Assembly: GCF_017310035.1 (NCBI RefSeq)
Contig: NZ_CP022296.1
Coordinates: 1,178,001 to 1,242,000 of the forward strand
Length of the DNA stretch: 64,000 nucleotides
DNA from: Nocardioides sp. S5
GTDB taxonomy: Bacteria > Actinomycetota > Actinomycetes > Propionibacteriales > Nocardioidaceae
Direction of reading: 5' to 3'
Positions within the stretch are counted from its first letter, which is position 1; the number at the start of each line of letters is the position of its first letter. The translations under genes were made by a program, and so were the position numbers. A model generated the notes under the pieces. The model was not told the origin of the DNA, did no database searches, and worked only from the letters and a program-made list of their open reading frames with translations. This document shows positions 27,151 to 35,636 of this stretch, in pieces.

Positions 27151-28599
27151 GTGCGTTCGAAGCTCATCGCCCTGCTGGCCACCTGTGGGCTCGCCGCCTC
27201 GCTGATGGCGCCCGCCATGGGTGCCTCGTCCGCCGGCGCCGCTGCACCCGGGGGCTCGGTGTCCACCTCCGAGCTGCGGGCGACGCCCCTCGCGGCGCGC
27301 AAGCCCCACAAGCCCAACAAGCGCTGGAAGGTGCCGATCGGGCCCAAGTTCAACAACCCGATGGTGCCCAAGGACCGCTTCGTCATCGAGCGCCACCTGC
27401 TCCGCGCGATCCGCAACACGCCCAAGGGCGAGAAGATCATCATCTCGGCCTACTCCCTCGACCGCCAGGTCGTCGCCGACGAGCTGATCCGCGCCAAGAG
27501 GCGCGGCGTCAAGGTCCAGGTCCTCCTCAACGACCACCTGGTCCCGGGCGCGCAGGTGCGCATCCAGAAGGTGCTGGGCAACAACACCAAGAAGTCGAGC
27601 TTCCTCAAGCGTTGCGTGTCCGGCTGCCGGGCCGACGAGAACGAGTACAACAACCTGCACAGCAAGTTCTACCTCTTCTCGCGCACCGGCCGGAACCGCA
27701 ACGTCGTGATGCTGGGCTCCCACAACATGACCCTCAACGCGGTGCGGTGGCAGTGGAACGACCTGTGGACCTCGGTCGGCAAGCGCACCCTCTTCGAGCA
27801 GTTCGAGGCGCTCTTCAACGACATGCGCCCCGACTGGGACAAGCGTCGGGCTACCTACGGCTTCTGCTCCGCCGGGCGCGTGTGCCCCGCCGGCGACATG
27901 GAGAAGTACTACAACATCGTCTTCCCCCGCTACACCACGCAGAACAACGACGTGGTCATGGGGATCCTCAACAACATCCAGTGCGTCTACACCGACCCTG
28001 CGACGGGAGCGCAGAAGCGCACCCAGCTGGCCCTGTCGATGCACACCATGCGCGGCAACCGCGGCAACTACATCGCCGACAAGCTCCGCGTCCTCTACGC
28101 CCAGGGGTGCAGCCTGCGGGTGAACTACGGCCTCATGGGCTTCCACACCAAGCAGCAGATCGGTGCGCCCACGGACCGCGGCCGCGTCCCGCTGCGCTCG
28201 ACCGGCTTCAACCTGCGCGACGACGTGCCCACCGGCGACCCCGAGATCGACGACATGCCGGAGAGCATCGAGCGCTACACCCACCACAAGTACTTCGTGC
28301 TCAAGGGCTCCTACAAGGGCGTGCCCGACTCGCACATCGTGTGGACCGGCTCGACCAACTGGTCCAGCCTGGGCACCCCCCAGGACGAGATCATGTTCTC
28401 GATGCACGGGCGCGGCCTGGTCCGCGACTACATGGCGAACTTCAACCTCATGTGGCAGAAGCCCTACAGCCGCGACGCCTACACCACGACGTACTCGTCG
28501 TGGCGGATGGTCAACGGTCGCCGGGTCGGCGTCGACCCGATGGTGACCGTCGAGCCGGACCGCCTGCGCGGCGGCGGCCCGACGTGGGAGAACGACTGA
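27151..28599 (+). CDS. secreted phospholipase D-like protein
   Basis: 482 residues from the GTG at 27151, which follows GAGGGA and gives a clean Sec signal peptide (about 1-33). Two PLD half-sites are present: NNLHSKFYLF with GSHNMT (about 165-195) and THHKYFVLKG with GSTNWS (about 375-405). Both retain His-x-Lys; the following Asp of HxKxxxxD is replaced, as in many bacterial PLD-like proteins. Cys-rich stretches (KRCVSGCRAD, CSAGRVCPAG) suggest disulfides, fitting export. A phosphodiesterase acting on lipid or nucleic acid is likely; specificity unknown. Confidence 0.85.
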   Translation: MRSKLIALLATCGLAASLMAPAMGASSAGAAAPGGSVSTSELRATPLAARKPHKPNKRWKVPIGPKFNNPMVPKDRFVIERHLLRAIRNTPKGEKIIISAYSLDRQVVADELIRAKRRGVKVQVLLNDHLVPGAQVRIQKVLGNNTKKSSFLKRCVSGCRADENEYNNLHSKFYLFSRTGRNRNVVMLGSHNMTLNAVRWQWNDLWTSVGKRTLFEQFEALFNDMRPDWDKRRATYGFCSAGRVCPAGDMEKYYNIVFPRYTTQNNDVVMGILNNIQCVYTDPATGAQKRTQLALSMHTMRGNRGNYIADKLRVLYAQGCSLRVNYGLMGFHTKQQIGAPTDRGRVPLRSTGFNLRDDVPTGDPEIDDMPESIERYTHHKYFVLKGSYKGVPDSHIVWTGSTNWSSLGTPQDEIMFSMHGRGLVRDYMANFNLMWQKPYSRDAYTTTYSSWRMVNGRRVGVDPMVTVEPDRLRGGGPTWEND

Positions 28600-28614
28600 C
28601 CCAGCGGGTCAGTC
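28594..28614. terminator. bidirectional terminator-type hairpin
   Basis: GACTGACCC-AGC-GGGTCAGTC is a perfect 9-bp stem that covers both stop codons of the convergent PLD and lipoprotein genes. No T-run. Confidence 0.6.
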
Positions 28615-29196
28615 CTCCTGGTCGACCGCGTCCTCGGCGGGCAGCAGCGACTCCGCCAGGCTCCGGACGGTCTCCACGTCCGGGCCCTGGAGCACCACGG
28701 TGCTGCCCTTGAGGTCGTAGGCGATCACGCTCGCGCCCTCGTGGTCCCACGCCGACCAGGTGCCGGTGCCCCAGTCGGTGAGGTCGACCCCCTCGGCCTC
28801 GGTGACGTCGGCCGCGGCCAGGACGTCGGCGCTGGTGCCGGGGAGCTGGTCGAGCACCACGTCGCCGGAGGGCGCGGTGAACTCCATGCGCCACCACTGC
28901 GGGTCGGGGCTGTAGCCGCCGCCGACGGTGGTCCAGCCGTCGGGGAGGACGGTCGGGACCATGGTGATGAGCTCGTCGTCGACCGCGCGCAGGGCGGCGT
29001 CCTTGTAGCTCGGGCTGATGGTCGGCTCGCTGCCGAAGTCGACGGGCTCGACCGGCTCGGCCGTGGCGGTGGGCTCCGGGCTCGCGCTGGTCGGAGCAGG
29101 GTCGTCGGCGGACTGGCTGGTCCCCTCACCGCAGGCGCCGGCGAGCAGCACGAGCGAGAAGGCGAGGACAGGTGCGGTCGTACGAGTCGGTCGCAT
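28609..29196 (-). CDS. lipoprotein, DUF4245-like
   Basis: 195 residues. The signal peptide ends at lipobox LAGAC (Cys 22), followed by a Thr/Pro/Ala-rich linker (to about residue 50). The globular part has PTVLPDGWTTVGGGYSPDPQ and WRMEFTAPSGDVVLDQ, resembling DUF4245 proteins of actinobacteria, which have no known function but are exported. It stands divergent from the acyl-CoA dehydrogenase gene across a spacer with a promoter and palindrome. Confidence 0.8.
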   Translation of the reverse strand: MRPTRTTAPVLAFSLVLLAGACGEGTSQSADDPAPTSASPEPTATAEPVEPVDFGSEPTISPSYKDAALRAVDDELITMVPTVLPDGWTTVGGGYSPDPQWWRMEFTAPSGDVVLDQLPGTSADVLAAADVTEAEGVDLTDWGTGTWSAWDHEGASVIAYDLKGSTVVLQGPDVETVRSLAESLLPAEDAVDQED

Positions 29197-29271
29197 GGAG
29201 CGATTCTCTCACGCACGGGCGTGTGACATCAGTCTCCGACGCAGGCCCTGCCCAGGTGAACGACCCGTAAC

Positions 29272-29290
29272 TAGACTCCGGAACGTTCCG
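29272..29290 (+). promoter_or_regulatory. promoter -10 (TAGACT) and 12-bp palindromic operator
   Basis: TAGACT (29272-29277) predicts a start near 29284, which is the centre of the perfect palindrome CGGAACGTTCCG (29279-29290). A repressor bound there would block transcription of the acyl-CoA dehydrogenase gene. Confidence 0.55.
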
Positions 29291-29317
29291 CCCCACGACC
29301 GCACAGGAGCTCACGTC

Positions 29318-30511
29318 ATGCCGCGTCTCTGCCAGACCGAAGGTCTCACCGAGGACCAGACCGAGATCCTCAAGGCCGTGCGGCAGTTCGTCGACGAGAA
29401 GATCATCCCGGTGGCGACCGAGCTCGAGCACAAGGACGAGTACCCCACCGAGATCGTCGAGGGCCTCAAGGAGCTCGGCATCTTCGGCCTGATGATCCCC
29501 GAGGAGTACGACGGCCTCGGCGAGTCGCTGCTGACCTACGCACTGTGCGTGGAGGAGATCGCTCGCGGCTGGATGAGCGTCTCGGGCGTGATCAACACCC
29601 ACTTCATCGTCGCCTACATGCTGATGCACCACGGCACCGAGGAGCAGAAGCAGAAGTACCTGCCCCGCATGGCCACCGGCGAGGTGCGCGGCGCGTTCTC
29701 CATGTCCGAGCCCGGACTCGGGTCCGACGTGTCGGCGATCTCCACCAAGGCCGTGCGCGACGGCGACGACTACGTCATCAACGGCCAGAAGATGTGGCTG
29801 ACCAACGGCGGGTCGTCGACCCTGATCGCGGTGCTGACCAAGACCGACGAGGGCGCGGAGACGCCGTACAAGAACATGACGACCTTCCTGGTGGAGAAGG
29901 AGCCCGGCTTCGGCGAGACGGCACCCGGTCTCACCATCCCGGGCAAGATCGACAAGATGGGCTACAAGGGCGTCGACACCACCGAGGCCGTCTTCGAGAA
30001 CCACCGCGTGTCCGCCGACCAGGTCCTGGGCGGGGAGCCCGGCAAGGGCTTCTACCAGATGATGGACGGCGTCGAGGTCGGCCGCGTGAACGTCGCGGCC
30101 CGCGCCTGCGGCATCGCCAACCGTGCCTTCGAGCTGGGCGTGGCCTACTCCCAGCAGAGGGAGACCTTCGGCAAGCCGATCGCCGAGCACCAGGCCGTGC
30201 TGTTCCGCCTCGCCGAGATGGCGACCAAGGTCGAGACCGCGCACACCATGATGGTGAAGGCGGCGCGGATGAAGGACTCCGGCCAGCGCATGGACGTCGA
30301 GGCAGGCATGGCGAAGATGCTCGCCTCGGAGTACTGCAACGAGGTCGTCGAGGCGTCCTTCCGGATCCACGGCGGCTACGGCTACTCCAAGGAGTACGAG
30401 ATCGAGCGCCTCTACCGCGAGTCGGCCTTCATGCTGATCGGCGAGGGCACCTCCGACATCCAGAAGATGATCATCGGGCGCAGCCTGCTCAAGGACTACA
30501 AGCTGCGCTGA
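29318..30511 (+). CDS. acyl-CoA dehydrogenase
   Basis: 397-residue FAD enzyme oxidising acyl-CoA to the 2-enoyl-CoA. Visible: the FAD/substrate loop (FSMSEPGLGSDVSAI), WLTNGG, the ETFGKPI helix and the C-terminal catalytic region (MLIGEGTSDIQKMIIGR) with the base Glu. Chain-length preference cannot be read. AGGAGC precedes the ATG. It ends 16 nt inside the convergent ROK gene's 3' end. Confidence 0.93.
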   Translation: MPRLCQTEGLTEDQTEILKAVRQFVDEKIIPVATELEHKDEYPTEIVEGLKELGIFGLMIPEEYDGLGESLLTYALCVEEIARGWMSVSGVINTHFIVAYMLMHHGTEEQKQKYLPRMATGEVRGAFSMSEPGLGSDVSAISTKAVRDGDDYVINGQKMWLTNGGSSTLIAVLTKTDEGAETPYKNMTTFLVEKEPGFGETAPGLTIPGKIDKMGYKGVDTTEAVFENHRVSADQVLGGEPGKGFYQMMDGVEVGRVNVAARACGIANRAFELGVAYSQQRETFGKPIAEHQAVLFRLAEMATKVETAHTMMVKAARMKDSGQRMDVEAGMAKMLASEYCNEVVEASFRIHGGYGYSKEYEIERLYRESAFMLIGEGTSDIQKMIIGRSLLKDYKLR

Positions 30512-31713
30512 CCCGCTGACTCGAGTGCGGCGTCGGCGAGGGCGAGCGCCTCGCTCGCAGCCTCGACGGAGTCCGGCGAGAGCACGTGCTCGATCGCGAG
30601 CGCGGAGGCTCCCAGCACGGCCGCCTCGCCACCTGCGCGCGAGGTCACGATGCGCAGGTGCTCGGTGGCCAGCGGCAGTGAGCGCTGGTAGACCGACTCG
30701 CGGATCCCGGCGAGCAGGTGCTCGCCGGCGCCGGCGACCTGCCCGCCGATGACCACCACCGACGGGTTGATCAGGTTCACCATGGTGGCGACGACCTCAC
30801 CGATGTCGCGTCCGGCCTGGCGTACGACGGCCATGGCCGGACGGCTGCCGGCGCGGACCAGCTCGACCACGTCGCCACCGGTCTCGGCGTCCATGCCCTC
30901 CGCGCGCACTGCGGCTGCCAGTGCGGGTCCGGCGGCCACCGCCTCGAGGCACCCGGTGTTGCCGCAGCGGCACAGCACGTCGTCGGCGCCCGGGACCCGG
31001 ACGTGGCCGAGGTCGCCCGCGGTGCCCTGCGCCCCGCGCTGGAGCACCCCGCCCGACACGATGCCGGCGCCGATGCCGGTCGCGACCTTGATCAGCACCA
31101 GGTCGTCGACGTCACGCAGGTGCAGGCGGCGCTCGCCCAGCGCCATGATGTTGACGTCGTTGTCGACGAGCACCGGCACCGGGTAGCTCTGCTGGAGGCG
31201 GCCGGGGACGTCGAAGCGGTCCCAGCCCGGCATGATCGGCGGGTTGATCGGACGTCCCGTGGAGTGCTCGACGGGGCCGGGCAGACCGATCCCGATGGCG
31301 GCGAGGTGCTCGATCGGGCGACCGCTCGCAGCGAGCAGGTCGTGCACGGACTCCACCACCCACGACAGCACGACCTCGGGGCCCTCCGCCACGGCGAGGC
31401 TCGCGTCCACCTCGCCGAGGATCGAGCCGTTGAGGTCGGTGAGCGCCGCCCGCACATGGGTGGCACCGACGTCGACCCCCACGACGAGCCGCGCGGTCGG
31501 GTTGAGCGCGAAGAGGGCGGGCGGGCGCCCTCCCGTCGACCGGGCGCCGCCGAACGGGGACACGAGCCCTAGGCGCATCAGGACGTCGATCCGGGCGGCG
31601 ATCGTCGAGCGGGCGAGGCCGGTGGCCTCGGCCAGCTGTGCGCGGGTCCACGGGCGTCCGTCGCGGAGGAGGTCGAACAGCTCGCCGGTGCGCACGGCGG
31701 GAGTCAAGCACAT
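30496..31713 (-). CDS. ROK-family transcriptional regulator
   Basis: 405 residues: an N-terminal winged helix (about 10-65: LFDLLRDGRPWTRAQLAEATG) and a ROK sugar-kinase-like domain with the ATP loop (VGVDVGATHVRAAL) and the zinc motif CRCGNTGCLE. The class includes NagC/XylR-type repressors that release DNA when a sugar binds. It is divergent from a sugar ABC transporter and probably represses it. ATG 31713 chosen; earlier starts lie in the promoter region. Confidence 0.92.
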   Translation of the reverse strand: MCLTPAVRTGELFDLLRDGRPWTRAQLAEATGLARSTIAARIDVLMRLGLVSPFGGARSTGGRPPALFALNPTARLVVGVDVGATHVRAALTDLNGSILGEVDASLAVAEGPEVVLSWVVESVHDLLAASGRPIEHLAAIGIGLPGPVEHSTGRPINPPIMPGWDRFDVPGRLQQSYPVPVLVDNDVNIMALGERRLHLRDVDDLVLIKVATGIGAGIVSGGVLQRGAQGTAGDLGHVRVPGADDVLCRCGNTGCLEAVAAGPALAAAVRAEGMDAETGGDVVELVRAGSRPAMAVVRQAGRDIGEVVATMVNLINPSVVVIGGQVAGAGEHLLAGIRESVYQRSLPLATEHLRIVTSRAGGEAAVLGASALAIEHVLSPDSVEAASEALALADAALESAGQRSL

Positions 31714-31740
31714 GCGCGACTTTGCACGCCAGACGGAAGA

Positions 31741-31750
31741 CTTTTGAAAG
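31741..31750. promoter_or_regulatory. candidate ROK operator in the divergent spacer
   Basis: CTTTTGAAAG is an imperfect palindrome in a short AT-rich patch between the divergent regulator and transporter genes. Confidence 0.35.
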
Positions 31751-31793
31751 ATGCTCGACAGAAGTGCGTGACGCATGCCACAGTTCGCGGGTG

Positions 31794-33314
31794 ATGTCCG
31801 ACCCGACCCGCGCCCCGCTCCTCGAGATGCGCGGCATCGTCAAGCGTTTCCCCGGCGTGCTCGCCCTGGGCGGCGTCGACCTCGATGTCCGCTCCGGTGA
31901 GGTGCACTGCCTGCTGGGCCAGAACGGCGCCGGCAAGTCCACCTTGATCAAGGTGCTCTCGGCCAGCTACCAGCCCGAGGAGGGGGAGATCCGCTGGGAC
32001 GGAGAGCCGGTCACGCTCTCCTCGCCGCAGGTCGCGATGGGCCTCGGCATCTCCACGATCTACCAGGAGCTCGACCTCGTCCCGGGCCTGAGCGTCGCCG
32101 AGAACATCTTCCTCGGGCACGAGATCAGCAGGGCCGGCTTCAGCCAGGCCGGGGAGACCAACCGTCGCACCCGTGAGCTGCTCGCCCGCCTCGGCCACCC
32201 CGAGATCCCGGCCACCCGCGCGGTGGAACGGTTGTCGCCCGCGGCCCAGCAGATCGTCAGCATGGCGCGTGCGCTGTCGCAGGACACCCGTCTGCTGGTC
32301 CTCGACGAGCCGTCCGCGGTGCTCGACCAGGGCGAGGTCGCCAACCTGTTCCGGGTGATCCGCGACCTCACCGCGGAGGGCGTCGCGGTGGTCTACATCT
32401 CCCACCGGCTGGAGGAGATCCGCCAGATCGGCGACCGCATCACGGTGCTCAAGGACGGCAGCACGGTCGCGACGGGCCTCGAGGTGGCCACCACCCCGAC
32501 CGCCGACCTCATCAGGCTGATGACCGGACGCTCGATCGAGTACGTCTTCCCGCCGCGCGGCGACACGGTGCCCACCACGGGCGAACCGGTCCTCGAGGTC
32601 GTCGGGCTCGAGCTGCCGGGCGTGTTCTCCGGGGTCGACCTCAGCGTCCACGCCGGGGAGATCGTCGGCCTGGCCGGTCTCGTCGGCGCAGGTCGCTCGG
32701 AGATCCTCGAGACGTTGTACGGCGCCCGGCGTCCGTCGTCGGGCACGGTGCGCGTCCTGGGCCGCGAGCTGCGTCGGGGGTCCGTGCCCGACGCCGTCAG
32801 GGCCGGGGTCGGGCTCTGCCCGGAGGAGCGCAAGAGCCAGGGGCTGCTCCTCGACCAGGCGGTCTACCGCAACGTCACCATCTCGACGCTCGGCCGCTTC
32901 TCGCGACTGGGCTTCCTCGACAACCGCGAGGAACGACGTCGTGCCCACGAGGTCACTGCGTCGCTCGACGTACGTCCCGCGGGCGTGGACCGGCTGGTCC
33001 GCCTGCTCTCGGGTGGCAACCAGCAGAAGGTCGTCCTGTCGCGCTGGCTCATGCGCGAGTGCAAGGTGCTCCTCCTCGACGAGCCCACGCGGGGCGTCGA
33101 CGTCGGGGCCCGCGCCGAGATCTACGCCGTGGTCCGGTCGCTGGCCGACTCCGGCGTCGCCGTCGTCGTGGTCTCGAGCGAGGTCGAGGAGGTGCTCGGG
33201 CTCGCGGACCGGGTGCTGGTGGTCCGTGAAGGACACGTCGTGCACGAGGGACCGACCAGTGAGATCGACGAGACCCGGGTCCTGGACCTGGTCATGGAAG
33301 GAAACGCCGCATGA
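31794..33314 (+). CDS. sugar ABC transporter ATP-binding protein (RbsA/MglA type)
   Basis: 506 residues with two ATPase halves: first Walker A GQNGAGKST and signature LSPAAQQ; second with the degenerate Walker A GLVGAGRSE and signature LSGGNQQK. This fused arrangement is typical of CUT2 monosaccharide/polyol importers. ATG 31794 chosen, with GTG 31791 adjacent. The stop overlaps the permease start (ATGA). Confidence 0.95.
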   Translation: MSDPTRAPLLEMRGIVKRFPGVLALGGVDLDVRSGEVHCLLGQNGAGKSTLIKVLSASYQPEEGEIRWDGEPVTLSSPQVAMGLGISTIYQELDLVPGLSVAENIFLGHEISRAGFSQAGETNRRTRELLARLGHPEIPATRAVERLSPAAQQIVSMARALSQDTRLLVLDEPSAVLDQGEVANLFRVIRDLTAEGVAVVYISHRLEEIRQIGDRITVLKDGSTVATGLEVATTPTADLIRLMTGRSIEYVFPPRGDTVPTTGEPVLEVVGLELPGVFSGVDLSVHAGEIVGLAGLVGAGRSEILETLYGARRPSSGTVRVLGRELRRGSVPDAVRAGVGLCPEERKSQGLLLDQAVYRNVTISTLGRFSRLGFLDNREERRRAHEVTASLDVRPAGVDRLVRLLSGGNQQKVVLSRWLMRECKVLLLDEPTRGVDVGARAEIYAVVRSLADSGVAVVVVSSEVEEVLGLADRVLVVREGHVVHEGPTSEIDETRVLDLVMEGNAA

Positions 33315-34405
33315 GCGAGCACAGCACCGCCCACGGGGTCGACGACACCGTCGCGCCGTCGGGCGGCACCGTCCACACGGGACGCCTGGCTGACGAGGGC
33401 GGTGCGGCCCCGCGCGGGGCCGGGCTGATGAGCGGACCGTTCGGGCGCAACCTGGGCCTCGTCGTCGCGCTCCTGGTGATCTGCCTCGTGGGTGTGTTCA
33501 CCGCCGGCGACCGGTTCGCGAGCGTGGACACCGCACTGACGATCCTGCGCCTGGCCGCCGTGGTCGGGGTGGTCAGCATCGGGATGACCTTCGTGATCAC
33601 CGGGGGCGGCATCGACCTCTCCGTCGGCGCCATCCTGGCGCTGGCATCGGTGTGGGCCACGACCTTCGCCACCCAGACCATGGCCACCGACACGCACTGG
33701 GTGGTCATGGTGCTGGTGGCGCTCGCTGTCGGCGGGGCGTGCGGACTCGTGAACGGGATCCTGATCGCCTACGGCAACGTCGTCCCCTTCATCATGACCC
33801 TGGCCATGCTCGCCTCGGCCCGGGGCCTCGCCGAGATCATCTCCGAACGACGCAGCCAGATCGTCCCGGCGCCCACCCTGCGCGGCGGTGGGGTGGAGGG
33901 GTTCAAGGACTTCTGGTCCGCGGACGTCCTCGGCGTCCCCCTCCTCGTGGTCATCTTCGCCCTGGTCTCTGTCGGCGGCTGGGTCCTGCTCAACCGCACG
34001 ACGTTCGGTCGCCGCACCCTGGCGGTCGGCGGCAACCCCGAGGCCGCGCGGCTGGCGGGCATCAACGTCAAGCGGCACACCGCCATGCTCTACGTGCTGG
34101 TCGGCCTGTGCTGCGGCCTGGCGGCACTGATGCTCATCGGGCGCACCTCCACGGGCAGCTCCACCCACGGCACCCTGCTGGAGCTCGACGCGATCGCGGC
34201 CGTGGTCATCGGCGGGACCCTGCTCACGGGCGGGCGCGGCACCATCGTCGGCACCGTCATCGGGGTGCTGATCTTCAGCACGCTGAGCATCGTCTTCGTC
34301 CTCAACAACCAGGACAGCTCCACGCAGGCGGTCGCCAAGGGACTGATCATCGTCGTCGCCGTCCTGCTCCAGCAGCGCCTGGCCCGTCGCTCGACCTCCA
34401 CGTAG
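33311..34405 (+). CDS. sugar ABC transporter permease (RbsC type)
   Basis: 364 residues with eight to ten membrane helices starting near residue 46 (GLVVALLVICLVGVFTAGD). The CUT2 permease motif TGGGIDLSVGAILALASV and TFGRRTLAVGGNPEAARLAGI are present. The first 40 residues are a polar cytoplasmic extension. Coupled to the ATPase gene by ATGA. Works with the ATPase and binding protein to import one sugar or polyol. Confidence 0.95.
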   Translation: MSEHSTAHGVDDTVAPSGGTVHTGRLADEGGAAPRGAGLMSGPFGRNLGLVVALLVICLVGVFTAGDRFASVDTALTILRLAAVVGVVSIGMTFVITGGGIDLSVGAILALASVWATTFATQTMATDTHWVVMVLVALAVGGACGLVNGILIAYGNVVPFIMTLAMLASARGLAEIISERRSQIVPAPTLRGGGVEGFKDFWSADVLGVPLLVVIFALVSVGGWVLLNRTTFGRRTLAVGGNPEAARLAGINVKRHTAMLYVLVGLCCGLAALMLIGRTSTGSSTHGTLLELDAIAAVVIGGTLLTGGRGTIVGTVIGVLIFSTLSIVFVLNNQDSSTQAVAKGLIIVVAVLLQQRLARRSTST

Positions 34406-34484
34406 GAGCCGGGCCGCACCCCTCTTCTCGGCATCGCGCACCACCGGCACCACCTCAACCATCCAGACACAAGGAGCACACCCC

Positions 34485-35558
34485 ATGCGACTGCGCACCA
34501 CCACCTCACGGCAGCAGAGCCGCCGCTACTCCGGCCTCGTGGTCGGCGCGGTCGCCGTCCTCGCCCTGTCCGCCTGCACCGGAAGCGCCGAGGACGCGGC
34601 CGACGACGAGGAGGGCGGCTCCGGCTCGGCTCCCGTCGCAGCGGGCAGCAACGACGAGGAGGGTGACACCGTCACCATCGGCTTCTCCGCCCCGGCGGCC
34701 GACCACGGCTGGATGGCCGCCATCACCAACAACGTCCGCGACCTCGCCGAGCAGTACCCCGACATCGACCTGCAGGTCGCCGAGGGCACCAACGACGTCA
34801 GCCTGCAGATCAGCCAGGTCGAGACCTTCATCAACGACGGGGTGGACGCGATCGTGCTGCTCCCGTTCGACGGAGCGGCGATGACCCCGGTCGCGCTGCA
34901 GGCGATGGAGGCCGGCATCCCGGTCATCAACGTCGACCGCGAGTTCGACGACCCCAACGCCGCGCGCGTCACCGTGCTCGGCGACAACTACGGGATGGGT
35001 GTCTCCGCTGGCACCTACATCTGTGAGCAGGCCGGGGGTGACGAGGACGTCGTCGTCGCCGAGATCGCCGGCATCGACGCCCTGCCCCTGACCCAGGACC
35101 GCAGCCAGGGCTTCGAGGACGCGCTGTCCGAGTGCGGCCTCGACGTCGACGCCCGCCAGGCGGCCGAGTTCACCGTCGAGAGCGGTGAGGAGGTCGCCTC
35201 CCAGATCCTGCAGTCGGAGTCGCAGATCGACTTCCTGTGGAACCACGACGACGACCAGGGCATCGGCGTCCTGGCCGCCATCGAGAACGCCGGTCGTGAC
35301 GAGTTCGTGATGGTCGGTGGCGCCGGCTCGGCCAACGCTATGCGGGAGATCCAGGACGACAGCGGCGTGCTGAAGGCGACGGTCATCTACCCGTCGACGC
35401 AGGGCGCCGACGGCGTCAAGCTCGCCCGCCTGCTCGTGCAGCAGAAGGGGGTCGCCGACCTGGTCGAGGTCGAGGTCCCGCGCATGGTCCAGCTCTACGC
35501 GCCGGTCGTGACCGCGGACAACGTCGACGACTACATCGACACGGCCTTCGAGTCCTGA
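34485..35558 (+). CDS. sugar ABC transporter substrate-binding lipoprotein
   Basis: 357 residues. Lipobox LSAC with Cys 31, a short acidic/Ser linker, then a type-1 periplasmic-binding fold (TIGFSAPAADHGWMAAITNN; DAIVLLPFDGAAM; GIPVINVDREF). It belongs to the ribose/galactose/inositol-binding group. AAGGAG lies upstream of the ATG. A strong stem-loop follows the stop. Confidence 0.94.
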   Translation: MRLRTTTSRQQSRRYSGLVVGAVAVLALSACTGSAEDAADDEEGGSGSAPVAAGSNDEEGDTVTIGFSAPAADHGWMAAITNNVRDLAEQYPDIDLQVAEGTNDVSLQISQVETFINDGVDAIVLLPFDGAAMTPVALQAMEAGIPVINVDREFDDPNAARVTVLGDNYGMGVSAGTYICEQAGGDEDVVVAEIAGIDALPLTQDRSQGFEDALSECGLDVDARQAAEFTVESGEEVASQILQSESQIDFLWNHDDDQGIGVLAAIENAGRDEFVMVGGAGSANAMREIQDDSGVLKATVIYPSTQGADGVKLARLLVQQKGVADLVEVEVPRMVQLYAPVVTADNVDDYIDTAFES

Positions 35559-35564
35559 GCCACC

Positions 35565-35597
35565 CCGTCCGGCGCCCCGCCCCGGGGCGCCGGACGG
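35565..35597 (+). terminator. 14-bp stem-loop after the binding-protein gene
   Basis: CCGTCCGGCGCCCC and its perfect reverse complement flank a 5-nt loop, 6 bp after the stop. No T-run. Likely a terminator or 3' stabiliser that gives the binding protein more transcript than the downstream enzymes. Confidence 0.7.
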
Positions 35598-35636
35598 ACC
35601 CTCGCCCGAGCCGGTCGACGACAGAACAGGATCCTG

